The position numbers were made by a program, and so were the translations under genes. This document shows, one piece after another, positions 1-9,553 of a stretch of 64,000 nucleotides of DNA (position 1 is the first letter of the stretch; the number at the start of each line of letters is the position of its first letter). Source of the DNA: Haloprofundus salinisoli (GTDB lineage Archaea > Halobacteriota > Halobacteria > Halobacteriales > Haloferacaceae); contig NZ_CP083663.1 in assembly GCF_020097815.1 (NCBI RefSeq), positions 62,001 through 126,000 on the forward strand, read 5' to 3'. The notes under the pieces are model-generated. The model had not been told where the DNA came from, ran no database searches, and saw only the letters and a list, made by a program, of their open reading frames with translations.

Positions 1-236
1 TGGTAGATGTCCCAGAGGTACTCCGCGCGGTCGATGTACGAGAGCGCGCGCCACTCCTCGAACGCCTCCTCGGCCTCGCCGAGCGCGCGGTCCACGTCCG
101 CCTCGGTGCCGCGGCGGAACTCGCCGAGCGTCTCGCCCGTCGCCGGGTTCGTGCTCTCGAACGTCTCCGTTCCCTCGCCGTCGGTCCACTCTCCGGCGAT
201 GTACTGCTGGTAGATGTCGCCCGTCTGTTGGCTCAT
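1..236 (-). CDS. Aldehyde dehydrogenase, N-terminal part (cut by window edge)
   Basis: This is the first 78 or so codons of an NAD(P)-dependent aldehyde dehydrogenase; the rest lies outside the window. The visible part carries the family's N-terminal strand pattern: YIAGEW, then ESTNPATGETLGEF, then the helix starting EADVDRAL and the segment YLWDIY. This is the cofactor-domain entry seen in ALDH and succinate-semialdehyde dehydrogenases. The ATG at 234-236 is preceded on the minus strand by AT-rich promoter-like DNA. Substrate class cannot be told from this fragment. Confidence 0.85.
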   Translation of the reverse strand, partial: MSQQTGDIYQQYIAGEWTDGEGTETFESTNPATGETLGEFRRGTEADVDRALGEAEEAFEEWRALSYIDRAEYLWDIY

Positions 237-396
237 ACTGTGACAAAATTTGCGAAGGGAGAACGTAAAAAGTCACCCGGTCACGGAAGGGGTCGCCGGG
301 TCGTCTCCCCGCCGAGACGCCGACTGTCCGTTCGACGGACCGGTCGGTGACTGAACAGGCAGAGCCATCATACGTCTGGACGACGACTGCGTGCAT

Positions 397-828
397 ATGG
401 ACGAACACTCCATCGAAGACGCACCGGAGTCGCTGGACGAACCCGCACTGCGACGGATTCGGGCGGTAGCGACGTTCTTGGACGAATCAGTGGAGATTCC
501 GGGAATCGGCTACCGGATCGGGGCAGACCCAATTCTCGGCGTGCTTCCGGTCGCCGGTGACCTCGTCTCGGCGGGCCTCTCGGTGTACATCGTCGCGGAG
601 GCGGCGAACCTCGGCGTGCCGCTGACGACGCTCGTCCGGATGCTCGCCAACGTCGCCGTCGACACCGTCGTCGGCTCGGTGCCCGTCATCGGCACGCTGT
701 TCGACGCCGTGTTCAAAGCGAACGTGAAGAACGTGAAGTTGGTCGAAGACCACCTCGAATCGGTGGCGGCGTCGGCGGACGACGGGTTCGAACGGGGACC
801 GGTGAAGATCGAAATCGACGAGGAGTGA
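397..828 (+). CDS. DUF4112-type small membrane protein
   Basis: A protein of about 143 aa. Its core GVLPVAGDLVSAGLSVYIV and a second hydrophobic stretch around VVGSVPVIGTLFDAVFKAN match the DUF4112 family of small membrane proteins, which have no established function. The charged N-terminus (DEPALRRIRAVATFLDES) and acidic tail flank two likely membrane segments. A GTG lies two codons upstream at 391, but I chose the in-frame ATG at 397. It is a single gene between the divergent aldehyde dehydrogenase and the convergent kinase. Confidence 0.8.
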   Translation: MDEHSIEDAPESLDEPALRRIRAVATFLDESVEIPGIGYRIGADPILGVLPVAGDLVSAGLSVYIVAEAANLGVPLTTLVRMLANVAVDTVVGSVPVIGTLFDAVFKANVKNVKLVEDHLESVAASADDGFERGPVKIEIDEE

Positions 829-858
829 CCCGAACGCGCCGCCGACGGCGACTCCCGA

Positions 859-1656
859 CTACGACGCGCGCTTCTCTATCTCGCCTTTGACCGCCGCGGC
901 GTCGAAGTCGTGGTCGGGTCGGATGTTGACGAAGTCGAGAAACTCCAGCGCCGCGAGCACGTCTTCGGTCGAGTACGCCGAGAGCGCGGCGTCGACGGTC
1001 GTCGGCGCGCCGATGAGCGGCTCCAGCGCGGCCAGCCCGCAGGCGATGTCGTACGACCGGGCGTCGTCGCGGCCGTCCTCGCTGACGCTCGTCGCGTCGA
1101 TGAAGTAGAGCTCGCCGTCGAGGATGAGCACGTTCTCGCCGCGCAGGTCGCCGTGGGCGAGGCCGTTGTCGTGCAGCGTCTTCAGCGCCGCGAAGAGGTC
1201 CGGTGCGAGTGCGGCCTCCCGCTCGCGGTCTAACTCGTCGAGCGACCGGAACTCGGGGAGATACTCGAGGACGACGACGCCGAACCCGTCGATTTCGAGC
1301 GCTTCGACGGGCTCGGGCGCGTTGATGCCGATCTCGCGCATCCGTTTCGTCGCCTCCAGTTCGTGCTCGGCCATCTGGTAGGGGGTTCCGAAGTGCTCGA
1401 AGAAGCCTTCCGTGCCGCTGGAGAACGCGCCGAGGTTCCGACCCGTCGTGAAGATGGTGTGGACCAGCGAGTTCTGTTTGCTGATGACCTTGACGAACCA
1501 CTCGTCGTCCAACACGAACGGTGTCGACAGCCAGTTATCCGCGTCGAGGAAACGGACGTGAACCTCCTCTCGGCCGAGTCGCTCCGCGAGCGTGCGGACG
1601 ACCCCTTCGAGACGGCCCCAGTCGATTCGGCCGCGGACCAGACGGCGGAGTTCCAT
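859..1656 (-). CDS. RIO/lipopolysaccharide-kinase-like protein
   Basis: A protein of 265 aa with the small-kinase fold used by RIO and Kdo kinases. Visible landmarks are the Lys-containing strand EWFVKVIS, the hinge VVVLEYLPEF, the catalytic loop HGDLRGENVLI (HxD...N) and the metal-binding strand YFIDATS, which keeps an Asp but lacks a DFG. An upstream extension to 1755 is possible, but it is basic and uncharacteristic, so I start at the ATG at 1656 (MELRRL). The substrate is unknown; it may be a protein or a small molecule. It is divergent from the acyl-CoA dehydrogenase gene. Confidence 0.7.
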   Translation of the reverse strand: MELRRLVRGRIDWGRLEGVVRTLAERLGREEVHVRFLDADNWLSTPFVLDDEWFVKVISKQNSLVHTIFTTGRNLGAFSSGTEGFFEHFGTPYQMAEHELEATKRMREIGINAPEPVEALEIDGFGVVVLEYLPEFRSLDELDREREAALAPDLFAALKTLHDNGLAHGDLRGENVLILDGELYFIDATSVSEDGRDDARSYDIACGLAALEPLIGAPTTVDAALSAYSTEDVLAALEFLDFVNIRPDHDFDAAAVKGEIEKRAS

Positions 1657-1798
1657 CGATATGTGGGACGGGGGCGAGCGCAATAAGTAACGCCCCGAGG
1701 AGACGGCGACACGACAGCGGGGAGACAGTCTCGACAGCGAGTTCGAATTCATCACGGTCGTTCGCTGACTTTATCACTCGTCTCCTCGCACCCTGGGT

Positions 1799-2938
1799 AT
1801 GGACTTCGAACTCTCTGCGGAACACCGGATGATTCGCGACAGCGTCCGGGAGTTCTGCGAGGAGGAGATCGCCCCCATCGCACAGGAGGTCGAGAACGAA
1901 CACCGCTTCCCCGCGGAGGTGTTCGAGGAACTCGGCGAACTCGACATGATGGGCGTCCCCATCTCCGAGGAGTACGGCGGTCTCGGCGGCGACCAGTTGA
2001 TGTACGCGCTCGTCACCGAGGAGCTCGGCCGCGTCTCCGGCGGCATCGGGCTCTCCTACGCGGCGCACGTCTCGCTCGGGTCGAAACCCATCGAGCTGTT
2101 CGGCACCGAAGAACAGAAAGAGCGCTGGCTGACCCCGCTGGCGTCGGGCGAGGCGATGGCCGCGTGGGCGCTCACCGAACCCGGCAGCGGCAGCGACGCC
2201 AGCGACATGGACACGATGGCCGAGAAAGACGGCGACGAGTACGTACTCAACGGTACGAAGCAGTTCATCACGAACGCCTCCGTCGCCGGCAGCGTGCTCG
2301 TGAAAGCCGTCACCGACCCCGGCGAGGGGTACGACGGCATCTCGACGTTCATCGTCGACCCCGAGGACGACGGCTTCGAGGTGACGACCGTCTGGGACAA
2401 GATGGGGTTGAACTGCTCGCCGACCTGCGAGATCTCGCTCGACGACGTCCGCATCCCGGAGGACCGCCTGCTCGGCGAGGAGGGCGAAGGCTGGAAGCAA
2501 ACCATGAAGACGCTCGACGGCGGGCGCATCTCCATCGCCGCGCTCTCGACGGGTCTCGCGCAGGGCGCGTACGAGGCGGCCAAGCAGTACTCGGGCGAGC
2601 GCGAGCAGTTCGGTCAACCCATCTCGAAGTTCGACGCCATCCGCGACAAAGTCGTCGACATGTACCGGAAAACAGAGCGCGCGCGACTCCTCACGCACAA
2701 GGCCGCGGTCCGTTACGACGCCGGCGAGTCGGTGACGACGGAGTCGGCGCTGGCGAAACTCGACGCCAGCGAGGCGGCCCGCGAAGTCGCCGAAGACGCC
2801 GTCCAGGTGCTCGGCGGCTACGGCTACACCGAGGACTTCGCCCCGCAGCGCTTCTACCGCGATGCGAAGCTGATGGAGATCGGTGAGGGGACGAGCGAGA
2901 TCCAGCATCTCGTGCTCGGTCGGCAACTGGGCCTCTGA
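1799..2938 (+). CDS. Acyl-CoA dehydrogenase
   Basis: A flavoprotein of 379 aa, full length for the family, catalysing alpha,beta-desaturation of acyl-CoA in fatty-acid or branched-chain amino-acid breakdown. It shows the N-terminal helical domain, the signature AWALTEPGSGSDAS, the FAD-binding segment KQFITNASVAG and the C-terminal VLGGYGYTEDFAPQR. The catalytic Glu is probably in the C-terminal region IGEGTSEIQ. The ATG at 1799 has an AT-containing upstream region and no leader to speak of. Chain-length preference is not readable; family-level certainty is high. Confidence 0.95.
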   Translation: MDFELSAEHRMIRDSVREFCEEEIAPIAQEVENEHRFPAEVFEELGELDMMGVPISEEYGGLGGDQLMYALVTEELGRVSGGIGLSYAAHVSLGSKPIELFGTEEQKERWLTPLASGEAMAAWALTEPGSGSDASDMDTMAEKDGDEYVLNGTKQFITNASVAGSVLVKAVTDPGEGYDGISTFIVDPEDDGFEVTTVWDKMGLNCSPTCEISLDDVRIPEDRLLGEEGEGWKQTMKTLDGGRISIAALSTGLAQGAYEAAKQYSGEREQFGQPISKFDAIRDKVVDMYRKTERARLLTHKAAVRYDAGESVTTESALAKLDASEAAREVAEDAVQVLGGYGYTEDFAPQRFYRDAKLMEIGEGTSEIQHLVLGRQLGL

Positions 2939-3028
2939 GCGAGCTCCGTCGTCGTATCACTACCATTTATATTACCGTTCCGCATCCAATCGTTGAACTC
3001 GGAGTACGCGACTTCGGACGAATGATAG

Positions 3029-4600
3029 ATGACCGTTCCCACTGTTCCCGCCGTTCTCGACGCGTTCGCCCTCTTCGGAGCGATACTCGCCGCCCTCGCC
3101 GCCGTCGCGCTGGCCCGTCGGAGCCGGTACTCGCGGTCGATTCGGTCCCGTCTCGTCGACGTCGTGCCCGATGCGCGAGCGCATCTGTTCGAGCGACTCA
3201 GTGACGGCACCGTCATCCTCGACCCGAGTCGTCGCGTCGCCGCGATGAACCCCGCCGCCTGCGACACGTTCGGATTCGACGACGCACCCGTCGGTTCGCC
3301 GGCGAACGATGCCTTGCCGCACGCGTCGGCCGTTCTCTCGCTGCTCGACGGCGACGAGGACCACGTCGAGATCGTCGTCGACGACGGACCCGACCGTCGC
3401 ATCCTCGACGTAACGGCGACGGCCGACGGTCCGAGAGGAAGCGCGATTATCGTCTTCCGTGACATCACCGAACGCCACCACATCGAGCGACAGTTCCGCG
3501 CGCTCATCGAGAACTCCCACGACATCGTCGTCGTGCTCGACGCGGCGGTGAACTTCGAGTACGTCAGCCCCTCGATGGAGACGGTGATGGGGTACGACCC
3601 CGCCGAACACGTCGACGAACACCCGTTCGACTACATCCACCCCGACGACCGCGAGGAGGCGATGACGGTGCTGCAGCGCGCGATGGTCTCGGGAATCCCC
3701 GAACGCGCCGAGTACCGGTACCGTCACGCCGACGGGTCGTGGCGGATGTTCGAGGCTGTCGGCGTCAGTCTGCTCGACGACCCGGCGGTGGAGGGCATCA
3801 TCATCAGCGCACGCGACGTGACCGAGCGTCACCAGTACGAACAGCGCCTCCGCGTGCTGAACCGCGTGCTCCGACACGACCTCCGCAACGACATGAACGT
3901 CGTCCTCGGATACGCGGACCTCCTACACGAGGACCCGAGCGCGCCGGAGGTACGCGAGTACGCACAGAAGATTCAGGACCGCGCCGCGTCGCTCGCCGAC
4001 CTCGCGGACCGGACGCGGCTCGTCGACCGGACGCTCAACCGCGCCTCCGAGGAGTTCGGCGCGGTCGACGTGGCGAAACTGGTCGACGAGGAACTCGTCA
4101 CCGCGCGCCGAACGTACCCCGAGGCGACGTTCACCACGAGCGTCTCCGGCGAGCACTGGGCTCGCGGCGACGACCGGATTCGCGTCGCCGTCGGGAACCT
4201 CCTCGAGAACGCGGTCGAACACAACGACCGGGCGTCACCGACCGTCGACGTCACCGTCGAGACCGCCGCCGACGACGTCGGGCCGTTCGTCGAGGTGTCC
4301 GTCGCCGACGACGGGCCGGGCGTTCCCCGGGAGGAACGCAGCGTTCTCGAGTCGGGCGTCGAGACGCCGCTCGAACACGGCAGCGGCATCGGTCTCTGGC
4401 TCGTGAACTGGATTCTCGCCGAGGCCGACGGCGAGCTCCGGTTCGCCGACAACGCTCCCAGGGGGAGCGTCGTCACGCTTCGTCTCCGCGGAGCGACGCC
4501 GGAGACTGACGGGAGTGACGAACGCGATGCGAGCGCCGAAAGCGACAACACTACCGAAGGCGTCCACGACGCCGACGCGGTGTCCGAGCCGGAAATCTAA
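3029..4600 (+). CDS. Membrane-anchored PAS-PAS sensor histidine kinase
   Basis: A kinase of 523 aa. One membrane segment (about residues 11-30) is followed by two PAS domains (about 50-148 and 152-268). The first ends in VFRDITERH and the second in SARDVTERH. The dimerisation/phosphoacceptor helix is LRHDLRNDMN with His283. The ATPase domain has an N box (NLLENAVEHN), a G1 box (DDGPGVP) and a G2 box (HGSGIGLWL). The C-terminal about 35 residues are an acidic tail. The signal is unknown and no response regulator lies beside it. Its stop codon overlaps that of the convergent GNAT gene. Confidence 0.9.
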   Translation: MTVPTVPAVLDAFALFGAILAALAAVALARRSRYSRSIRSRLVDVVPDARAHLFERLSDGTVILDPSRRVAAMNPAACDTFGFDDAPVGSPANDALPHASAVLSLLDGDEDHVEIVVDDGPDRRILDVTATADGPRGSAIIVFRDITERHHIERQFRALIENSHDIVVVLDAAVNFEYVSPSMETVMGYDPAEHVDEHPFDYIHPDDREEAMTVLQRAMVSGIPERAEYRYRHADGSWRMFEAVGVSLLDDPAVEGIIISARDVTERHQYEQRLRVLNRVLRHDLRNDMNVVLGYADLLHEDPSAPEVREYAQKIQDRAASLADLADRTRLVDRTLNRASEEFGAVDVAKLVDEELVTARRTYPEATFTTSVSGEHWARGDDRIRVAVGNLLENAVEHNDRASPTVDVTVETAADDVGPFVEVSVADDGPGVPREERSVLESGVETPLEHGSGIGLWLVNWILAEADGELRFADNAPRGSVVTLRLRGATPETDGSDERDASAESDNTTEGVHDADAVSEPEI

Positions 4601-5136
4601 TCGGTGGCGGCTCCGTTCTCGACCTCGTCCCCGAGCAACCCGTAGTGCAGCAGGTCGCGGTACTCGCCGCCGACGTACGCTTCTTCGCGGTGGGTCCCTT
4701 CCAGCGTGAATCCCGCTTTCTCCAACACGCGCTGCGAGCCGACGTTGTGCTCGTACGCCTCGGCGACGACTTTGTGCATCCGGCGCTCCTCGAACGCGTA
4801 GCGCGAGACGGTTCGGACGGCGTCGGTGCAGTAGCCGTTGCCCCACGCCTCCGGCGAAATCATGTAGCCGAGTTCGGCTTTCCCCCACGTCTCGTTCGGA
4901 TGGACGCCGATGAGTCCGACGGGGTCTCCCTCGTCGCAGACGAGAAAGTGGTCGTCGCCGTCGTTGCCGATGGATTCGACCCACTCTCGCTCCTGCACGC
5001 GATTTTTCGGTCGGTACGAGCCCAGCGTCGACCACACCTGCGGGTCGTCGACGAGTCGCTGGAGGAAGTCGACGTCCTCCTTCTCGACGGTTCGGAGTTC
5101 GACGCGCTCGCCGCGGAGAAACACCGGTCCGGGCAT
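4597..5136 (-). CDS. GNAT-family N-acetyltransferase (RimJ/RimL type)
   Basis: A protein of 179 aa in the RimJ/RimL-like branch of the GNAT superfamily, which acetylates protein N-termini or small amines with acetyl-CoA. Seen: LRTVEKEDVDFLQ at the start, LIGVHPNETWGKAELGYMI, the acetyl-CoA loop region WGNGYCTDAVR, and the C-terminal NVGSQRVLEKAGF typical of this branch. The stop (TAG on the minus strand) shares three bases with the TAA of the facing histidine kinase gene. The substrate is unknown. Confidence 0.88.
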   Translation of the reverse strand: MPGPVFLRGERVELRTVEKEDVDFLQRLVDDPQVWSTLGSYRPKNRVQEREWVESIGNDGDDHFLVCDEGDPVGLIGVHPNETWGKAELGYMISPEAWGNGYCTDAVRTVSRYAFEERRMHKVVAEAYEHNVGSQRVLEKAGFTLEGTHREEAYVGGEYRDLLHYGLLGDEVENGAATD

Positions 5137-5196
5137 GGCTGACGCTCTCGGCGCATGCTACTGAATCGTTCGGTGGCGTGCGAACCGTTCCCGTTG

Positions 5197-5595
5197 TCAG
5201 GGACGGACGAGAATCATCGGATCGTCGTCTTCGTTGCCGTCGTCGCCGAGCGCATCCGTCTCTGCACCGTCGCCGACGTCGGCGCGCAGTTGCTCGGCGT
5301 GGACCGCCCGCAGCGCCGCCAACTCCTCCTCGGAGAGCGACAGCGCCGACGCGAACTCCGGCCAGACGTGCGAGGGAACCGAGAGCAGATATCGGTCGTC
5401 TCTTCGTTCGACGACTGGATTGTCGGCGAACGCTTTGCGCCACTCGTAGACGATGTCGTCGACGCCTGGAAGGTCGCGGACCGACTGCTGGTGGCGGGCG
5501 AGCAGCTCGGAGAGCTCCTCGGCGGTCGTTCCGCGGTCGGCGGCGACGCCGGCGACGACGTCGGCGTCGAACCCGGAGAGAGGGTCGCGCGTCAT
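5197..5595 (-). CDS. Conserved-looking acidic hypothetical protein
   Basis: A protein of 132 aa that I do not recognise. It begins MTRDPLSGFDADVVAGVAAD, is mostly predicted helix, and contains a short segment rich in aromatics and hydrophobics (YLLSVPSHVWPEFASAL) before another helix. It ends in a very acidic tail and DDDPMILVRP. The helix-turn-helix-like opening (AADRGTTAEELSELLARHQ) could be a DNA-binding motif, but this is only a suggestion. An upstream in-frame extension to 5715 would overlap the start of the divergent sugar isomerase, so the ATG at 5595 is preferred. Confidence 0.65.
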   Translation of the reverse strand: MTRDPLSGFDADVVAGVAADRGTTAEELSELLARHQQSVRDLPGVDDIVYEWRKAFADNPVVERRDDRYLLSVPSHVWPEFASALSLSEEELAALRAVHAEQLRADVGDGAETDALGDDGNEDDDPMILVRP

Positions 5596-5677
5596 CGTTC
5601 GAACGGGAGGGCTGAGAGGAGCGAAAAGCTTCGGATTCGGGGAACCACCTAACTCGTTCGCGCACAGAGGGTCTGCT

Positions 5678-6466
5678 ATGGACGCTCGGACCGGGTACGT
5701 CACCCAGATGAACATGGACCTCGACGCGGCTATCGAGGCGGCCGCCGAGTACGAGTTCGACTACGTGGAGGTGATGATGGACGGCGACACCGAGCGCCGT
5801 CGGCTCGACGAACGGGACGACGACGTTCGACGGGCGCTCGACGACCGAGAACTGGACCTGATGGTTCACCTCCCGTTCGGCGGTATCGACCTCGGGTCGC
5901 CGTTCGAGCACGTCAGAGCCGGGTCGGTCGCCGAGCAGAAAGCCGCTATCGACGCCGCCGCCTCCCTCGGCGCGGAGAAGGGCGTCCTCCACCCGACGAC
6001 CGACGCGTGGTCGCCGGCGTGGGACACCTCGTCGCTGCGGAACAACGCCCTGGAGTCGGTTCGTGAACTCGTCGCGTACGCGAACGAACGCGAGTTCGAG
6101 ATTTGCGCCGAGAACATCCCCCGGAGTATCTTCCGGACGCACGAGTTCTCCCAGTTGCTCGCCGAGACCGAGGCGTCGATGACGCTCGACACCGGCCACG
6201 CGCGGATGGACGGCCGCGACTCCGGCGGTATCGCCTCGGTCGTCGAAGAGCACGGCAACCGCATCAGCCACGTCCACCTCAACGACACCCGGCAGGCAGC
6301 AGACGAACATCTCCCGTTGGGGGCGGGTGACCTCGACTTCGAGCGCATCCTCGGCGCGTTCCCCGACGACTGGACGGGGACGCTCTCGCTCGAAGTGTTC
6401 ACGTTCGGCTTCGACTACATCGAGACGAGCAAGAGACACCTCGACGTTCTCCTCGACGAGCGCTGA
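5678..6466 (+). CDS. Sugar phosphate isomerase/epimerase-like TIM-barrel protein
   Basis: A protein of 262 aa of the xylose-isomerase-like (AP endonuclease 2) superfamily. Metal-binding TIM-barrel features are visible: EYDYVEV-like strand FDYVEVMMDG, ICAENIPRSIF (Glu ligand), MTLDTGHARM (Asp/His), ISHVHLNDT (His-x-His) and LSLEVFTF (Glu). These match the usual Glu, His, Asp and Glu positions for divalent metal. The start at 5678 gives a normal family length; the in-frame upstream stretch is antisense to the neighbour. It is followed closely by a PfkB sugar kinase, which suggests a role in sugar metabolism. Confidence 0.85.
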   Translation: MDARTGYVTQMNMDLDAAIEAAAEYEFDYVEVMMDGDTERRRLDERDDDVRRALDDRELDLMVHLPFGGIDLGSPFEHVRAGSVAEQKAAIDAAASLGAEKGVLHPTTDAWSPAWDTSSLRNNALESVRELVAYANEREFEICAENIPRSIFRTHEFSQLLAETEASMTLDTGHARMDGRDSGGIASVVEEHGNRISHVHLNDTRQAADEHLPLGAGDLDFERILGAFPDDWTGTLSLEVFTFGFDYIETSKRHLDVLLDER

Positions 6467-6605
6467 GTCCCCTCGACGGTCTTCTCGACGGGCGCCGAAC
6501 CGCCCGGCGAGAGCGCAGGCGACATCCGACGAGAGCGCGTGCGACGCCCGATGAGTCCCGACTGAACCGCCCGGATTGATGGTAGCCGCTCGCATACCGT
6601 CACGT

Positions 6606-7571
6606 ATGACACGGATCCTCGTCGCCGGCGAGACGCTCATCGACTTCATCCCCGACGCGTCGGGACGTCTCGCGTCGGTCGAGTCGTTCTCCCGCCGCGC
6701 GGGGGGTGCCCCGGCGAACGTCGCCGTCGCGCTGTCGCATCTCGACGCTTCCGTCTCCTTTTGGACCCGTCTCGGCACCGACCCGTTCGGCGACTACCTC
6801 GCCGAGTTTCTGGCCGACCACGGTCTCTCGGGCGAGTACGTCGAGCGCGACCCGAGCGGGAAGACGACGCTCGCGTTCGTCAGCCTCGGCGAGGACGCCG
6901 ACCGGGAGTTCAGTTTCTACCGCGACGCCGCCGCCGACGCCCGACTCGAACCCGGGACTATCGGCGACGACGCCCTCGCCGAGTTCGGGTGGCTCCACGC
7001 CGACGTGCTGTCACTCGACACCGACCCCTCGCGGACGGCCGTCCTCGACCTGCTCGAACGGGCCGCCGAGACGGACGTCACCGTCTCGTTCGACCCGAAC
7101 GCCCGACCCGAGCGCTGGAGCGAGTTCTCCTACCGCGAGTCGGTTCGGGAGGGGTTCGCGCTCGCCGACGTGGTGAAGGCGACGCCCGAGGACCTCCGGG
7201 AGGCCGGACTCACCGGCGACGCGGCTGAGTTGGCTCGCGAAATCTGCACGTTCGGGCCGCATACGGCGGTCATCACGCTCGGCGACGCCGGCGCGTACGC
7301 CTACGCGACGCCGGACGCGCCGTGGGCGGGCGGCGAGGAGGTCGAAGCGACGCACGGGGGCTACCGCGTCGACCCGGTCGATACGACCGGGGCGGGCGAC
7401 GCGTTCACCGCGGGCGTCGTCGCTGCGCTGTCGGCGGGCGAGTCGCTCGCCGACGCGCTCGCGTTCGCCAACGCCGTCGCCGCGGTGACGACGACCGAAC
7501 CCGGCGCGATGACGGCGCTCCCGAGCCGGGAATCGGTCACCGAGTTCAGAGAGGAGCACACCGCGCTCTGA
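6606..7571 (+). CDS. PfkB/ribokinase-family carbohydrate kinase
   Basis: A kinase of 321 aa. It starts ILVAGETLIDF, carries the PfkB signature 1 region (RRAGGAPANVAVALSHL) and the second signature DTTGAGDAFTAGVV with the catalytic Asp and anion-hole GAGD. Fructokinase is the nearest description by motif pattern, but ribokinase-family specificity is not predictable from sequence alone. The ATG at 6606 was chosen over one at 6576 because MTRILVAGET aligns with family starts. It lies in the same orientation as the isomerase-like gene about 140 bp upstream, so the two may be co-expressed. Confidence 0.9.
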   Translation: MTRILVAGETLIDFIPDASGRLASVESFSRRAGGAPANVAVALSHLDASVSFWTRLGTDPFGDYLAEFLADHGLSGEYVERDPSGKTTLAFVSLGEDADREFSFYRDAAADARLEPGTIGDDALAEFGWLHADVLSLDTDPSRTAVLDLLERAAETDVTVSFDPNARPERWSEFSYRESVREGFALADVVKATPEDLREAGLTGDAAELAREICTFGPHTAVITLGDAGAYAYATPDAPWAGGEEVEATHGGYRVDPVDTTGAGDAFTAGVVAALSAGESLADALAFANAVAAVTTTEPGAMTALPSRESVTEFREEHTAL

Positions 7572-7860
7572 GCCGCCGACTCGACGCTCAGAGCCGAGGC
7601 GCGGGTCGTCGCCGCGAGGCGAGAACGACCGCGACGGCGGCGTCCCTCGTCGCCCGCCCGTAGAGCTAGCGGCCGGAAGTCACGTGCGAAGACAGTCAGC
7701 CGGTCGAATACGCGCTTTTCGTCGGAGCGCGCATCGACACCTCGATTCCGCTCGAATCGGCTTTCCAGCCCTCGAATCGTGATTCGTCGTCGCCGACGCG
7801 ACGAAAGCGGACCGCATAAGTACCGAACACCGGCTTGTTTGCCTCAATGGTAGGGGCACC

Positions 7861-9471
7861 ATGACGGACGAACGGACGGAATCGGATTTCGTGGAGTACG
7901 GCATCGAAGACAGGCCGCCGCTGGGGGAGTCGCTCTTTCTGGGGCTACAGCACTACCTCACGATGGTGGGCGCGAACATCGCCGTCCCGCTGATTCTGGC
8001 GGCCGCGCTCGGCATCCCCGACGCGTTGATTCCGCGTTTCGTCGGGACGTTCTTCGTCGTCTCCGGCGTTGCGACGCTGGCGCAGACGACGTTCGGCAAT
8101 CGGTATCCCATCGTGCAGGGCGCACCCTTCTCGATGCTCGCGCCCGCGCTGGCGGTCATCGCCGTCGCAAAGACGGGGAATCCGCCGGGCGCGGACTGGC
8201 AGGTCGCGCTCCTGCAGTTGCAGGGGGCTATCATCGCCGCCTCGCTGGCCGAAATCGTCGTCGGCTATCTCGGGTTGTTCGGCCGTCTTCGAAGATTCGT
8301 CTCGCCGGTGGTCATCGCGCCGACCATCGCGCTCATCGGCCTCTCGCTCTTCAGCACGCCCCAGATCACGACCGCCACGAACGACTGGTGGCTGTTGGGA
8401 CTGACGCTCGGGCTCATCGTTCTCTTCTCGCAGTATCTCGACACCTCCGCTCGAATCTTCAAGCTCTTCCCCGTTCTCCTCGGCGTCGTCACCGCCTACG
8501 CTCTCGCGGCGGCGTTGAGCATCGTCGGCGTCTATCAGGCCGGGATGCCCGGCTACGTGCCGCTCGGCGAGGTGCTCGCCGCGCCCGCGTTTATGCCGAT
8601 TCACCCGTTCCAGTGGGGGATGGCCGGCGGCGCGAACACCGTCGCGTTCACCGTCCCCGTCGTCGGGTGGTCGCTCGTCTTCGGCGTCCCGCAGTTGACA
8701 CTCTCGTTCGTCGTCGGGATGCTCGCGGGCGTCGCGGCGTCGATGGTCGAGAGCTTCGGTGACTACCACGCCGTCGCCCGACTCTCGGGTCTCGGCGCGC
8801 CCAGCGAGAAACGCATCAACCACGGCATCGGCATGGAGGGACTCATGAACGTCTTCGCCGGGATGATGGGCGCTGGCGGCTCCACCTCCTACTCCGAGAA
8901 CATCGGCGCTATCGGCATCACGGGCGTCGCCTCCCGTTACGTCGTTCAGGTCGGCGCGGCGATGATGCTCGTCGTCGGCTTCGTCGGCTACTTCGGACAA
9001 CTCATCGCGACGATTCCAGACCCCATCGTCGGCGGGCTGTTCCTCGCGATGTTCGGCCAGATCGTCGCCGTCGGCCTCTCGAACCTCGAATACGTCGACC
9101 TCGACTCTTCGCGTAACGTGTTCATCGTCGGCTTCGCGCTGTTCGCCGGCCTCGCGATTCCGACGTACATGGGCAACGTCGCCGCCGCGAACCCGGACCT
9201 CAGCGGCGCGGAAGCGTTCCGTCAGGGGCTGCAGAGCGTCGCGCTCGTCGGCCCCGTTCTCGGGACGAAACTCGTCGGTGACGTGCTTTACGTCGTCGGT
9301 AGCACCGGGATGGCCGTCGGCGGTCTTATCGCGTTCGTCCTCGACAACACTATCGAGGGAACGCGCGCCGAACGCGGCCTGGAGACGTGGGAGGAAGCCG
9401 CCGAGTCCGACGAGGAGTTCGCCTCCGCCTACGACCGGTTCGTCCGCGGCGACGAGACGAAAGCCGACTGA
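7861..9471 (+). CDS. NCS2-family uracil/xanthine permease
   Basis: A permease of 536 aa with about 12-14 membrane segments. Family hallmarks: LGLQHYLTMVGANIAVPLIL near the start (QH motif), the segment SMVESFGDYHAVARLSG with the conserved Glu, and GSTSYSENIGAIGITGVASR (the NxG motif). It imports a nucleobase, probably with a cation. The ATG at 7861 follows about 290 bp without a convincing gene. A weak TATA-like element (GCATAAGTAC) lies about 40 bp before it. The C-terminal tail is acidic and cytoplasmic. Confidence 0.93.
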   Translation: MTDERTESDFVEYGIEDRPPLGESLFLGLQHYLTMVGANIAVPLILAAALGIPDALIPRFVGTFFVVSGVATLAQTTFGNRYPIVQGAPFSMLAPALAVIAVAKTGNPPGADWQVALLQLQGAIIAASLAEIVVGYLGLFGRLRRFVSPVVIAPTIALIGLSLFSTPQITTATNDWWLLGLTLGLIVLFSQYLDTSARIFKLFPVLLGVVTAYALAAALSIVGVYQAGMPGYVPLGEVLAAPAFMPIHPFQWGMAGGANTVAFTVPVVGWSLVFGVPQLTLSFVVGMLAGVAASMVESFGDYHAVARLSGLGAPSEKRINHGIGMEGLMNVFAGMMGAGGSTSYSENIGAIGITGVASRYVVQVGAAMMLVVGFVGYFGQLIATIPDPIVGGLFLAMFGQIVAVGLSNLEYVDLDSSRNVFIVGFALFAGLAIPTYMGNVAAANPDLSGAEAFRQGLQSVALVGPVLGTKLVGDVLYVVGSTGMAVGGLIAFVLDNTIEGTRAERGLETWEEAAESDEEFASAYDRFVRGDETKAD

Positions 9472-9553
9472 ACGCCGCCCGAGACGCGTCGTCTCGAACG
9501 CCCCGCCTGCCGCCTCCCCTACTTCTTTTTGCGCCGAACCCCTCGAACCGAGC

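Noticed and set aside
4235-6778. Very long minus-strand frame of about 847 codons
   Set aside because: It is antisense to real genes (histidine kinase, isomerase-like protein), arginine-rich, and matches the shadow-frame pattern of GC-rich DNA.
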